Positions 53,178 to 60,576 of a DNA stretch of 64,000 bases are shown piece by piece. The stretch is taken from NCBI GenBank assembly GCA_021835845.1, contig JAKBJU010000002.1, positions 1 to 64,000 on the forward strand. Reading direction: 5' to 3'. Source of the stretch: Pseudomonadota bacterium (lineage in GTDB: Bacteria; Pseudomonadota; Gammaproteobacteria; Burkholderiales; JABEVD01). A model generated the notes under the pieces. It saw only the letters and a list, made by a program, of their open reading frames with translations, ran no database searches and was not told the origin of the DNA. Position 1 is the stretch's first letter. Every line of letters starts with the position of its first letter. The translations under genes were made by a program, and so were the position numbers.

Positions 53178-54068
53178 TCATGCTACCAGTTTCTCTTGTT
53201 GCTGAGCAATAAGCCAATCATCCAGATGCTGCCTCGGTGACTTGTAGGCTAAAGTCGAATGACGGCGTTTGCGGTTGTAAAACACCTCAATGTATTCGAA
53301 TGCCATCGCCTTCATCTCCTGCCGCGTCTCGAAGCGCTCGCCATAGACCCGTTCGATCTTGAAGCTGCCAAACCAGCTTTCCGTCGGCGCGTTATCCCAG
53401 CAATTCCCTTTGCGGCTCATTGAGCATAGCATTCCGTATTCCTTCAGCTTCGCCTGGAATGCGTCGCTGGCATACTGACTTCCCCGATCCGAATGATGTA
53501 TCAGCCCGGCTGCTGGTTTTCGCCTGAACCAAGCCATGGTCAAAGCATCGGTGACAAGATCCGCCGTCATACGTGGCTTCAATGACCAGCCAACCACTTC
53601 CCGGTTGAATAGATCGAGCACGATCGCCAGATAAAGCCAGCCCTCATCCGTCCAAAGATAGGTGATGTCGGAAGTGAAGACCTGATTGGGAGCTGAAGGC
53701 GTGAAGTTGCGTTCCAACAGGTTCGGCGCTATCGGCAGGTTGTGCTTCGAGTCAGTCGTGACCTTGAAGCGGCGCTTGTGCTTGCCCTGGATGCCATTCT
53801 CCTGCATCAGTCGTTCCACTCGACCCTTGCTTGCCGGATAGCCGCGTGCCCGCAATTCCAGGACCATGCGCGGACTGCCGTAAGCGCCTTTGAATTCGGC
53901 ATGAATGGCCTGTATCAACATCAGCATCTGCGCATCAGTCAGTCGTTTCCGGTGCGGCTTGCCGCCAGCCTTCCATGGCCGATAACCGCTTTCAGAGACA
54001 TCCAGCACCCTACACATCTCAGCCAGGGAATATTCCTTTCGCTGCCTATCAATCCAGGCGTACTTCAC
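53178..54068 (-). CDS. IS3-family transposase OrfB
   Basis: A 296-residue catalytic part of the transposase, an rve/DDE integrase fold. The D-D-E residues are in FTSDITYLW, HHSDRGSQY and NAPTESWFGSFK; the HTH-like region (YGSPRMVLELRARGYPASKGRVERLM) precedes them. The listed start is GTG at 54068, overlapping the OrfA stop; the active product is normally an OrfAB fusion made by -1 frameshifting at the A7G run near 54104, in frame with OrfB. No internal stop or frameshift is visible, so the element may still be active. Confidence 0.93.
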   Translation of the reverse strand: MKYAWIDRQRKEYSLAEMCRVLDVSESGYRPWKAGGKPHRKRLTDAQMLMLIQAIHAEFKGAYGSPRMVLELRARGYPASKGRVERLMQENGIQGKHKRRFKVTTDSKHNLPIAPNLLERNFTPSAPNQVFTSDITYLWTDEGWLYLAIVLDLFNREVVGWSLKPRMTADLVTDALTMAWFRRKPAAGLIHHSDRGSQYASDAFQAKLKEYGMLCSMSRKGNCWDNAPTESWFGSFKIERVYGERFETRQEMKAMAFEYIEVFYNRKRRHSTLAYKSPRQHLDDWLIAQQQEKLVA

Positions 54069-54358
54069 TGCACATCTTTCGCGAAGTACGCCGTCGCTTT
54101 TTTTAGGATTTCCACCTCCCGCTTCAGGCGAACATTCTCCGCACGCAGCCGCGATAGCTCCATCTGCTCTGGCGTCACTCGCTTGGCCCCCGCAGCGTTG
54201 AGCTTGCCCGCGTCAACCGCCTTGACCCAATTCCTCAACGTCTGCTCGACCAGTCCCAGGTCACGTGCTACCGATCCTACGGTTTGCCCGTCCTTGACCC
54301 GCTTGACGGCCAACTCACGGAACTCTGTCGTGTATTCCGGCTTCGGTATCTTCATCAT
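54065..54358 (-). CDS. IS3-family transposase OrfA
   Basis: A 97-residue helix-turn-helix protein (EYTTEFRELAVKRVKDGQTVGSVARDLGL) with a C-terminal leucine-zipper-like helix (MELSRLRAENVRLKREVEILKKA). It binds the IS ends. CTAAAAAAAGC near 54104 provides the slippery site for -1 frameshifting into OrfB. Start set at the ATG at 54358; a second ATG follows immediately, and a TTG four codons upstream is also in frame. GGAAAGGA lies directly upstream. Confidence 0.9.
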   Translation of the reverse strand: MMKIPKPEYTTEFRELAVKRVKDGQTVGSVARDLGLVEQTLRNWVKAVDAGKLNAAGAKRVTPEQMELSRLRAENVRLKREVEILKKATAYFAKDVQ

Positions 54359-54391
54359 CTTCCTTTCCAATGTGATCGTAATTTTACATCA

Positions 54392-54423
54392 CCCTTGGAA
54401 AACGATTTTTCGGGGGAAGGTCA
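54392..54423 (-). repeat. Inverted repeat of the IS3-family element (left end relative to transcription)
   Basis: Minus strand TGACCTTCCCCCGAAAAATC, ending CCAAGGG at the inner side, pairs with the end at 53139-53170. Adjacent GAT at 54424-54426 is the second target-duplication copy. Confidence 0.92.
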
Positions 54424-54429
54424 GATGCT

Positions 54430-54499
54430 GCCCAACCCATCATTCCACCGGACGCTGCGCGATAAAGCCGCGCAGGCCGTTGATTTCAAACGTTGCTGG
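54430..54499 (+). other. attC-like palindrome (possible integron recombination site)
   Basis: The site starts with GCCCAAC (54430-54436), which fits the attC R'' box RYYYAAC. In the centre CTGCGCG (54455-54461) and CGCGCAG (54469-54475) form a perfect hairpin, flanked by CCACCGG and CCGTTGATTTCAAACGTT, an arrangement like many proteobacterial attC sites. The far box reads CGTTGCTGG rather than CGTTRRRY, so the outer pairing is imperfect and the site is probably degenerate. Orientation (R'' toward the integrase relic) is right for an array extending to the right. The rest of 54500-54591 holds no gene; a motif CCGGGGACATAATACTTAAT at 54524-54543 looks like the repeats found beside REP-associated transposases. 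Confidence 0.5.
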
Positions 54500-54591
54500 A
54501 AATCCCGGACATTTCGTACATTCCGGGGACATAATACTTAATTTCAATGCGGGCCAGCGCACAAGGCCGCTGAACCCGAACGTCAAGCTTC

Positions 54592-54846
54592 TCAGTAATG
54601 GAAGCGCAGCTGCGCGATCATCAATGCATCGCCCTCGATGCGATACACCATGCGATGCTCATCCGTGATGCGGCGCGACCAGAATCCGGAAAGGGCATGC
54701 TTCAGGGGTTCGGGCTTGCCGACTCCAGCGAAAGGATCGCGCTGCACTTCGCGTATCAGCCTGTTGATTCGCCCGACCATGCGAGCGTCCTGCTTCTGCC
54801 AATACAGGTAATCCTCCCATGCATCGTCAGCGAAAATCAGCCTCAC
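54592..54846 (-). CDS. yoeB: Toxin YoeB
   Basis: An 84-residue ribosome-dependent mRNA endonuclease of the RelE superfamily. The catalytic residues of E. coli YoeB are all conserved at the same positions: Glu46, Arg65, His83 and Tyr84. It overlaps the antitoxin gene by 4 bp (ATGA), the usual coupled arrangement. The pair lies in the cassette position of a decayed integron, a common place for toxin-antitoxin modules. Confidence 0.95.
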   Translation of the reverse strand: MRLIFADDAWEDYLYWQKQDARMVGRINRLIREVQRDPFAGVGKPEPLKHALSGFWSRRITDEHRMVYRIEGDALMIAQLRFHY

Positions 54847-55094
54847 TCTTCCAGCTTCCGCTCGACGCCCTTGCCTGCATTCAGCTGTGCGGCGGCAGAA
54901 AGAAGACGCCGGGCGTTGGCGGGAGTGCGCAGGAGGTAGGCGGTTTCCTCCAGCGCCTTGTAGTCTTCGAGCGAGAGCATCACGACGGACTGCTCGCCGT
55001 TGCGGGTAATGATCAGGGGTTCGTGATCATTGCAAACGCGATCCATGGCGCTGGCAAGGTTCGCGCGAACGGTAGTGTAGGTGATCGCATCCAT
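54843..55094 (-). CDS. yefM: Antitoxin YefM
   Basis: An 83-residue Phd/YefM antitoxin: DNA-binding N-terminal domain (MDAITYTTVRANLASAMDRV ... EPLIITRNG) and a disordered C-terminal tail that neutralises YoeB. The start at 55094 was chosen by family alignment; an in-frame ATG at 55106 would add four residues. GGGAG lies 6 bases upstream. A 36-bp palindrome with TGTAC cores overlaps the promoter, as expected for an autorepressed operon. Confidence 0.95.
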   Translation of the reverse strand: MDAITYTTVRANLASAMDRVCNDHEPLIITRNGEQSVVMLSLEDYKALEETAYLLRTPANARRLLSAAAQLNAGKGVERKLEE

Positions 55095-55101
55095 GAAAAC
55101 T

Positions 55102-55149
55102 CCCAAGATATGTACGTATTAATGTACACATCTTGGGGAGATTTGTCCA
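55102..55149 (-). promoter_or_regulatory. yefM-yoeB promoter and autoregulatory operator
   Basis: CCCAAGATATGTAC (55102-55115) and GTACACATCTTGGG (55124-55137) form an inverted repeat with 13 of 14 matching positions. The inner TGTACG and TGTACA resemble the TGTACA cores bound by YefM in E. coli. A candidate promoter on the minus strand, -35 TGGACA (55144-55149) and -10 TACATT (55121-55126) with 17 bp between, is covered by the palindrome. Confidence 0.75.
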
Positions 55150-55155
55150 GCACGC

Positions 55156-55192
55156 CATCCCGGCCTGCGCGAAGAACCGGCAGGCCTGGATG
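55156..55192 (-). terminator. Hairpin after hsp20
   Basis: CATCCCGGCCTGC (55156-55168) and GCAGGCCTGGATG (55180-55192) form a 13-bp stem with one mismatch and an 11-base loop, six bases after the hsp20 stop on the minus strand. No T-run follows, so it may slow decay or aid Rho-dependent ending rather than be a full intrinsic terminator. Confidence 0.45.
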
Positions 55193-55197
55193 CCACG

Positions 55198-55638
55198 TCA
55201 GTCGATGGTCAGGCGCCTCGCTTCGACAGTCGCCTTCTTGGGAAGCACGAGTTCCAGCACGCCGTCCGAATATTTCGCATGGGAATTCGACTCGTCGACT
55301 TCCTGGTCCAGCGTGAATGCCCGGGAAGCCTTGCCGAAATAGCGCTCGGAGCGCAGCACGATTTCCCCCTTCTTCTCTTCCTTCTCCTGCCTCACTTCAG
55401 CGGAGAGGGAAACCCGGTTGCCGTCTATCGTCACATGGATGTCTTCCTTCTTCACCCCGGGAATGTCCGCCTTGACGGTGTAGCTCTTGTCATCCTCCTT
55501 GACGTCCACCTTGATCTGGGGAGCCTGCCTCTCCATGTCCGTGCCGAAAGGCTTGACCATGAAGCCCTTGAAGAAATTGTCGAACGGATCGTCGAGCGGT
55601 TCCAGTCTGAAAGGATCCCAGCGGGAAATGTTGGCCAT
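55198..55638 (-). CDS. Hsp20/alpha-crystallin small heat-shock protein
   Basis: A 146-residue ATP-independent holdase. The N-terminal arm (WDPFRLEPLDDPFDNFFKGF) is followed by the alpha-crystallin domain (IKVDVKEDDKSYTVKADIPG ... GVLELVLPKK) and a short tail with an RRLTID motif in place of a longer IxI-type extension. AAGGAGG precedes the ATG at 55638; a longer frame to 55698 was rejected. A sigma-32-like promoter lies upstream. Confidence 0.94.
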   Translation of the reverse strand: MANISRWDPFRLEPLDDPFDNFFKGFMVKPFGTDMERQAPQIKVDVKEDDKSYTVKADIPGVKKEDIHVTIDGNRVSLSAEVRQEKEEKKGEIVLRSERYFGKASRAFTLDQEVDESNSHAKYSDGVLELVLPKKATVEARRLTID

Positions 55639-55671
55639 GATGTCCTCCTTAAGGTTTGTCAGGTAATTAAA

Positions 55672-55699
55672 ATATAGCGGCATAATCCCGGAATTCAAG
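55672..55699 (-). promoter_or_regulatory. Candidate sigma-32 promoter of hsp20
   Basis: On the minus strand CTTGAA (55694-55699) is a perfect sigma-32 -35 core; 14 bp downstream CGCTATAT (55672-55679) matches the -10 consensus CCCCATNT at most positions. Position, about 35 bp before the hsp20 start, and the gene product both support RpoH control. Confidence 0.55.
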
Positions 55700-55746
55700 T
55701 CTCCCCAGAAAGCGGGTAGAATCCAGGATTTGTCGGCGGAATATCA

Positions 55747-57093
55747 ATGCACATCCACATTCTCGGCATCTGCGGCACCTTCATGGGGGGCATTGCAGCG
55801 CTCGCAAAATCCTCCGGGCATCGCGTAACCGGATGCGACACGGCGGTCTATCCGCCCATGAGCACGCAACTCGAAAAACTCGGCATCGAGCTCGTCGAGG
55901 GCTACGACCCTTCCCAGATCGGCTTGAAACCCGACCTCTTCGTGATCGGCAACGTCGTCTCCCGGGGCAATCCGCTGATGGAGGCGATTCTCGACCGGAA
56001 TCTTCCCTACGTTTCGGGGCCGCAATGGCTGCATGAAAACATCCTGAGGGAAAAATGGGTGCTGGCAGTGGCCGGAACGCACGGCAAGACCACGACCACC
56101 TCGATGCTTTCCTGGATACTGGAGTGCGCAAACCTGGAGCCCGGTTTTCTGATAGGCGGCGTGGCGCAGAACTTCGCGGTTTCGGCGCGGCTCACCGCAT
56201 CGCCTTTTTTCGTGATCGAGGCGGACGAATACGACACGGCATTCTTCGACAAGCGCTCGAAATTCGTGCATTACCATCCGCGGACGGCCATCCTCAACAA
56301 CCTCGAATACGACCACGCCGACATCTTTCCCGACCTTTCCGCCATCGAAACGCAGTTCCATCATCTGGTGCGCACCGTCCCCTCGAACGGGCTGATCGTG
56401 GCCAATGCGAAAGAGGAAAGCCTGAAAAGAGTCTTGAATCGGGGCTGCTGGACGCCCGTCGAATGGTTCGCAAGCGAGGAAAGCTGGCATGCCGTCCAGG
56501 AAGGGGAGGAAACGGGCATCTTCTTCGGAGAAACCCGCGAGGGCGCGCTCTCCTGGGACCTTATGGGGGAGCACAACCGCTCCAATGCGCTCGCCGCCAT
56601 CGCAGCCGCAAGGCATTGCGGCGTGCCGCCGAAAGTGAGCCTGGAAGCCCTTGCCAAATTCAGGAACGTGAAGCGCCGCATGGAAATCAAAGGAAACGCA
56701 GGCGGGGTTGCCGTCTACGACGATTTCGCCCATCACCCCACCGCCATCGAGACCACGCTCGCGGGACTCCGCGAAAAGGTCAGAAGGGCGCGCATCCTGG
56801 CGGTCCTGGAGCCGCGTTCGAACACCATGAAGATGGGGGTCATGAAGGATGCCCTGGCGCGGAGCCTGATCGACGCCGATCTGGTTTTCTGCTATTCGGG
56901 CGGACTGGACTGGGACGCAAAATCCGCCCTGCTTCCCCTGGGCGAAAAAGCGCGTGTGACGGGCGACCTGGACGAGCTGGTTCGGGCGATCACCGAAGCT
57001 TCAAGGGCGGGGGACCACATCCTCGTCATGAGCAACGGCAGCTTCGGCGGCATCCACGAGAAGCTGCTGCGGTCCCTGCAGTCCAGGGGCTGA
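55747..57093 (+). CDS. mpl: UDP-N-acetylmuramate:L-alanyl-gamma-D-glutamyl-meso-diaminopimelate ligase
   Basis: A 448-residue Mur-ligase family enzyme that attaches recycled murein tripeptide to UDP-MurNAc. The N-terminus HIHILGICGTFMGG, the P-loop GTHGKTTTTSM (about 111-121), and the VYDDFAHHPTAIETTL segment near 325-340 distinguish Mpl from MurC. It converges on argC, 8 bp away. Confidence 0.95.
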   Translation: MHIHILGICGTFMGGIAALAKSSGHRVTGCDTAVYPPMSTQLEKLGIELVEGYDPSQIGLKPDLFVIGNVVSRGNPLMEAILDRNLPYVSGPQWLHENILREKWVLAVAGTHGKTTTTSMLSWILECANLEPGFLIGGVAQNFAVSARLTASPFFVIEADEYDTAFFDKRSKFVHYHPRTAILNNLEYDHADIFPDLSAIETQFHHLVRTVPSNGLIVANAKEESLKRVLNRGCWTPVEWFASEESWHAVQEGEETGIFFGETREGALSWDLMGEHNRSNALAAIAAARHCGVPPKVSLEALAKFRNVKRRMEIKGNAGGVAVYDDFAHHPTAIETTLAGLREKVRRARILAVLEPRSNTMKMGVMKDALARSLIDADLVFCYSGGLDWDAKSALLPLGEKARVTGDLDELVRAITEASRAGDHILVMSNGSFGGIHEKLLRSLQSRG

Positions 57094-57101
57094 AGCGGGC
57101 G

Positions 57102-58130
57102 CTAGGGCAGCAGCGGGACGATGTCGATCCCCGATGCCTCCTGCAGTCCGAACATGATGTTCATGTTCTGCACCGCCTGGCCCGCGGCGCCCTTCACCAG
57201 ATTGTCGATCACCGAGAGAACGACCACGGTGCCGGAATCCTGCGGCCTGTGCACCGCGATGCGGCAGACGTTCCCCCCCCGCACGCTGCGCGTCTCGGGA
57301 TGGCTGCCGGCCGGCATGACGTCGACGAAGCACTCGCCCCCGTAGCGCTTCTCGTAAAGCTGCTGCAGATCGGCGTCCCCGGTAAGCCGCGCGTAAAGGG
57401 TTGCATGGATGCCGCGGATCAATGGGGTGAGGTGGGGAACGAAAGTCAGCCCGACCTGCTTGCCAGCTGCAATCGAGAGGCCCTGCCTGATTTCGGGAAG
57501 ATGCCTGTGCCCGGCAACGCCGTAGGCCTTGAAATTGTCGGAAGCCTCGGAAAACAGGAAGCCGGTTTCGGCCTTTTTCCCCGCCCCGCTCACCCCCGAT
57601 TTCGCATCCGCAATGAGATGGTCGGTATCGACCAGCCCGGCCTCGACCAATGGCAGGAAACCGAGCTGCACCGCCGTGGGATAGCAGCCGGGGTTCGCCA
57701 CCAGATTCGCCTTCGCTATTTTTTCCCGGTTGACTTCGGGCAGGCCGTAAACCGCATCCTCGAGCAGTTCGGGACAGGCATGCCGCATGCCGTACCATTT
57801 TTCCCAGACCCCGACATCCCTGATCCTGAAATCGGCGGCAAGATCGATCACCCTGATTCCGGCATCGAGCAGGGCTTTCGCCTCCTTCATGGCGATTCCG
57901 TTGGGGGTGGCGAAGAAAACCACGTCGCACCCCGAAAGGGCGTCGGCGGAGGGCGCGACGAATTCGATGTCCACCCGCCCCCTCAGGCTGGGAAACATGT
58001 CGCTGACCTTCATGCCCGCCTCGGAGCGGGATGTGATCGCCTGCAGCCGCACGTCGGGATGCTTCGCCAGAAGGCGCAGCAGCTCTACCCCCGTGTATCC
58101 CGTTCCGCCTACGATGCCTGCCTTGATCAT
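57102..58130 (-). CDS. argC: N-acetyl-gamma-glutamyl-phosphate reductase
   Basis: A 342-residue NADPH-dependent enzyme of arginine synthesis (third step). The nucleotide motif [17 protein letters not shown] is at the N-terminus and the catalytic Cys is in [11 protein letters not shown] (near residue 153). The ATG at 58130 has GAGGTGAA upstream and gives normal length; an open frame to 58184 was rejected. It follows the rpsI terminator, so it needs its own promoter; TATATT (58150-58155, minus strand) is a possible -10. Confidence 0.95.
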   Translation of the reverse strand: MIKAGIVGGTGYTGVELLRLLAKHPDVRLQAITSRSEAGMKVSDMFPSLRGRVDIEFVAPSADALSGCDVVFFATPNGIAMKEAKALLDAGIRVIDLAADFRIRDVGVWEKWYGMRHACPELLEDAVYGLPEVNREKIAKANLVANPGCYPTAVQLGFLPLVEAGLVDTDHLIADAKSGVSGAGKKAETGFLFSEASDNFKAYGVAGHRHLPEIRQGLSIAAGKQVGLTFVPHLTPLIRGIHATLYARLTGDADLQQLYEKRYGGECFVDVMPAGSHPETRSVRGGNVCRIAVHRPQDSGTVVVLSVIDNLVKGAAGQAVQNMNIMFGLQEASGIDIVPLLP

Positions 58131-58170
58131 GTTCACCTCGCTATGGAAATATAACCTTTTCCCGGAAAAC

Positions 58171-58196
58171 AAAAAAGCCGCCAAAGGCGGCTTTTT
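58171..58196 (-). terminator. Rho-independent terminator after rpsI
   Basis: GCCGCC and GGCGGC form a 6-bp stem around AAA, with A-run before and T-run after, 10 bp past the rpsI stop. The symmetric form allows function in both directions. Confidence 0.92.
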
Positions 58197-58205
58197 CGAG
58201 GAAGC

Positions 58206-58598
58206 TCAACGCTTCGAGAACTGCTTGCGTTTGCGCGCCTTGTGCAAACCCACTTTCTTGCGTTCCACTTCTCGTGCATCGCGCGTCACGAGGCCGGCCT
58301 TTTTCAGGTCCGTCTTGAGATCCGCATTGTAGTCGATCAGTGCGCGGGTGATGCCGTGCCTGACTGCGCCAGCCTGGCCCGATTCGCCTCCGCCCATCAC
58401 GTTGACCATGATGTCGAAGCTTTCCAGGTTGTTGGTCAGCGCCAGCGGCTGGCGAACCACCATGCGTCCGGTTTCGCGGGAGAAGAACTCGTCGACCGGC
58501 TTGCCGTTGACGACGATGTTGCCCTTGCCGGGCTTCAGGAAAACCCTGGCCACCGCGCTCTTGCGCCTTCCGGTGCCGTAATTGTAATTTGCGCCCAT
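58206..58598 (-). CDS. rpsI: 30S ribosomal protein S9
   Basis: A 130-residue ribosomal protein of the 30S head whose basic tail ([17 protein letters not shown]) reaches the P-site tRNA. N-terminal [15 protein letters not shown] is the family signature. One base separates it from rplM upstream, the standard rplM-rpsI operon. Confidence 0.98.
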   Translation of the reverse strand: MGANYNYGTGRRKSAVARVFLKPGKGNIVVNGKPVDEFFSRETGRMVVRQPLALTNNLESFDIMVNVMGGGESGQAGAVRHGITRALIDYNADLKTDLKKAGLVTRDAREVERKKVGLHKARKRKQFSKR

Positions 58599-58599
58599 G

Positions 58600-59037
58600 T
58601 TATGCCTTCACGATATCCAGAGGTTGCGGCTGCTGCGCCGAATGGGGATGCTGGGGCCCGGCATAAACCTTGAGCTTCCTGAGCATCGCATAGCCCAGCG
58701 GGCCCTTGGGCAGCATGCCCTTGACGGCCTTCTGCAGCACTCTTCCGGGAAAACGCGCATGCATCTTCGAGAAGCTGGTCGCATAAATGCCGCCGGGGTA
58801 GCCGGTATGCCGATAATAGATCTTGGCTTCCGGCTTGTTGCCCGTCACGCGCAGCTTGTCGGCGTTGATGACCACGACATAATCGCCGGTATCGACATGG
58901 GGAGTGTAGATCGCCTTGTGCTTGCCGCGCAAACGATGGGCGATCTGGGAAGCCAGGCGCCCCAGGACCTTGTCCGTTGCGTCGACCACGATCCAGTCGT
59001 GGGTTACCTCGTGGGGCTTAGCTGAAAATGTTTTCAT
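58600..59037 (-). CDS. rplM: 50S ribosomal protein L13
   Basis: A 145-residue ribosomal protein. [19 protein letters not shown] at the N-terminus and the central [15 protein letters not shown] are typical. It leads the operon with rpsI, with a strong promoter upstream. Confidence 0.98.
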   Translation of the reverse strand: MKTFSAKPHEVTHDWIVVDATDKVLGRLASQIAHRLRGKHKAIYTPHVDTGDYVVVINADKLRVTGNKPEAKIYYRHTGYPGGIYATSFSKMHARFPGRVLQKAVKGMLPKGPLGYAMLRKLKVYAGPQHPHSAQQPQPLDIVKA

Positions 59038-59076
59038 GAAGCCAATCCTAGATACTTGAATTAGGGAAAGTTGCGA

Positions 59077-59106
59077 ATTCTATGCTAGATTCGCCGCTGA
59101 TGTCAA
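59077..59106 (-). promoter_or_regulatory. Sigma-70 promoter of rplM-rpsI
   Basis: On the minus strand a perfect -35 TTGACA (59101-59106) is followed after 18 bp by TAGAAT (59077-59082). The promoter overlaps the beginning of the divergent YdcF-like gene. Confidence 0.7.
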
Positions 59107-59897
59107 TGGAAAAAAGCGAACTGATGGGCTGGATTGCGACACACCTGATCGGCGCCTGCCTGCTCCCGCCGCTGAACCTGATTCTGCTGGGCGGGCTCGG
59201 GCTGTTTTTGCTGAAATCCAGGCCTAGGCTCGGCAGGGGTCTCATCGCCCTGTCCTTGCTCATTTTGTACCTCCTTTCGGCGCCCTTCGCATCCGACCGG
59301 GCGATGGAAATGTTCGAAGGGCCCTACATCCCCCCTTCCGGAAATGCCGGCGCAATCGTGGTTCTCGGCGGGGGAACCTATTTCCGCGCCCCAGAATACG
59401 AGGGCAGGAATACCGTCAACCGGTGGGACCTGGAGCGGCTGCGCTATGCCGCGCACCTTTACCGGAAAACGGGAAAGCCCGTCCTGGTCTCGGGCGGCCA
59501 TCCTCTGGGCAACCCGGACTCCGAGGCCGAGCAGATGAAAGCCGTGCTGATCGAAGATTTCCACATTCCCGTTGCCTGGACGGAAGACGGATCGAGAAAC
59601 ACGGAAGAAAACGCCACGAAAAGCTTCGCAATCCTGAAGCGGCAAAACATCCGCACCGTTTACCTCGTCACCCAGGCCTGGCACATGCCGAGGGCGGCGC
59701 TCCTGTTCAGGCATGCGGGCTTCGCCGTCATCCCGGCGCCTGTAGGCTTTGCGACTTCATACCAGATCGGCCTGCTTTCGTTCGTGCCTTCGAGCGGATC
59801 CCTGATGCAGAGCGAAATTCTGCTGCACGAGCTCATCGGCATCGCCTGGTTTGAGTTAAAATCCACGATATCGAATCAAAGCCAGGAGAAACCATGA
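59082..59897 (+). CDS. YdcF/ElyC family protein (DUF218)
   Basis: A membrane protein of up to 271 residues. Two N-terminal hydrophobic segments (about 18-45 and 54-67) are followed by a DUF218 domain: AIVVLGGG, GHPLGNPDSEAEQM, SRNTEENATKS, and VTQAWHMPRAALLFRH. Relatives such as ElyC act in envelope biogenesis, but the reaction is not established. The start is uncertain: ATGs at 59082, 59100, 59106 and 59124 are all in frame, none with a clear Shine-Dalgarno site. Its stop overlaps the OsmC-like start by 4 bp. Confidence 0.82.
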   Translation: MLDSPLMSMEKSELMGWIATHLIGACLLPPLNLILLGGLGLFLLKSRPRLGRGLIALSLLILYLLSAPFASDRAMEMFEGPYIPPSGNAGAIVVLGGGTYFRAPEYEGRNTVNRWDLERLRYAAHLYRKTGKPVLVSGGHPLGNPDSEAEQMKAVLIEDFHIPVAWTEDGSRNTEENATKSFAILKRQNIRTVYLVTQAWHMPRAALLFRHAGFAVIPAPVGFATSYQIGLLSFVPSSGSLMQSEILLHELIGIAWFELKSTISNQSQEKP

Positions 59898-60310
59898 AAG
59901 CGCGTATCAAGTGGATCGAGAATGTCAGTTTCCTCGGGGAAACCGGAAGCGGCCATGCCGTGCTGATGGACGGGGCTCCGGAAGGAGGCGGGCGCAACCT
60001 GGGGCCTCGCCCGATGGAAATGCTGCTTGTCGGAACCGGCGGCTGCACCGCTTATGACGTGGTGCACATCCTGAAGAAGGGACGCCAGCCGATCTCCGAT
60101 TGCGTGGTCGAAATCGATGCGGAACGGGCTGAAGGAGACCCCAAGGTGTTCACCAAGATTCACCTCCATTTCGTCGTCAAGGGGAAGGGCCTCAATCCCG
60201 TCCAGGTCGAGCGGGCGATTTCCCTTTCAGCCGAGAAATACTGCTCGGCATCGATCATGCTCGGCAAGACCGCCGACATCACCCACGATTTCGAGATCGT
60301 GGAAGACTAG
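59894..60310 (+). CDS. OsmC-like family protein
   Basis: A 138-residue protein of the OsmC/YhfA family. The two redox-active Cys are at 51 (GTGGCTAYD) and 117 (EKYCSAS), in the positions expected for a thiol peroxidase site; YhfA-like members are less well defined. AGGAG precedes the ATG. Its TAG stop falls within the terminal inverted repeat of the adjacent MITE-like element, as if the original stop had been replaced or coincided with the insertion. Confidence 0.9.
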   Translation: MKARIKWIENVSFLGETGSGHAVLMDGAPEGGGRNLGPRPMEMLLVGTGGCTAYDVVHILKKGRQPISDCVVEIDAERAEGDPKVFTKIHLHFVVKGKGLNPVQVERAISLSAEKYCSASIMLGKTADITHDFEIVED

Positions 60311-60576
60311 GGTCTGTTAACACTTGCCCGATGCGTGCGAACGTGATGAATCAGGTGACAGGGCAAGGCCGGAGCGGCGCGGTTTGGTTATTCCAAACAA
60401 GCCGCGAGGAACGCGGCAATGCACCTGATTCAACCGTTCCCTTCGGGTTGCGGCAATATGCTGCGTCAACTGCGTTGCGCGTCTTGCGAAGGGCGCAACC
60501 ATTCGCTGCGCCGCGCGCCTTGTATCCATCGGCATCTTGCCGCAACGCATCCCACCGGACAAGTATTAACAGGCCC
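60310..60576. mobile_element. 267-bp MITE-like palindromic element
   Basis: The stretch is flanked by terminal inverted repeats GGGTCTGTTAACACTTGCCC (60310-60329) and, reading inward from the other end, GGGCCTGTTAATACTTGTCC (60557-60576), with 17 of 20 positions matching. TA at 60308-60309 and 60577-60578 may be a target-site duplication. Inside, TGAATCAGGTG and CACCTGATTCA form a second inverted repeat (60344-60433 region), enclosing CGGTTTGG and CCAAAC. No transposase and no credible gene is encoded. It sits precisely between the convergent OsmC-like and bioD genes, and the TAG stops of both overlap its ends. Copy number elsewhere cannot be seen from this window. Confidence 0.75.

Larger units (their letters stand above)
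53139..54423 (-). mobile_element. IS3-family insertion sequence (complete, 1285 bp)
   Basis: The element is bounded by 32-bp imperfect inverted repeats beginning TGACCTTCCCCCG and ending CCAAGGG, at 53139-53170 and 54392-54423. It is flanked by a 3-bp direct duplication GAT (53136-53138 and 54424-54426), so the insertion is simple and recent enough to keep its target duplication. It encodes OrfA and OrfB in overlapping frames. The IR sequence and 3-bp duplication fit the IS3/IS51 part of the family; the exact IS name was not determined. It sits between the integrase relic and the attC-like site. Confidence 0.93.

Noticed and set aside
53178-54370. The two transposase frames as a frameshifted pseudogene
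   Set aside because: IS3-family elements normally encode OrfA and OrfB in -1 relation with an A-run for programmed frameshifting, and both frames are intact.
55156-55192. Second attC site
   Set aside because: The hairpin lacks AAC/GTT boxes and lies six bases after the hsp20 stop, so a transcript-end hairpin is the simpler reading.
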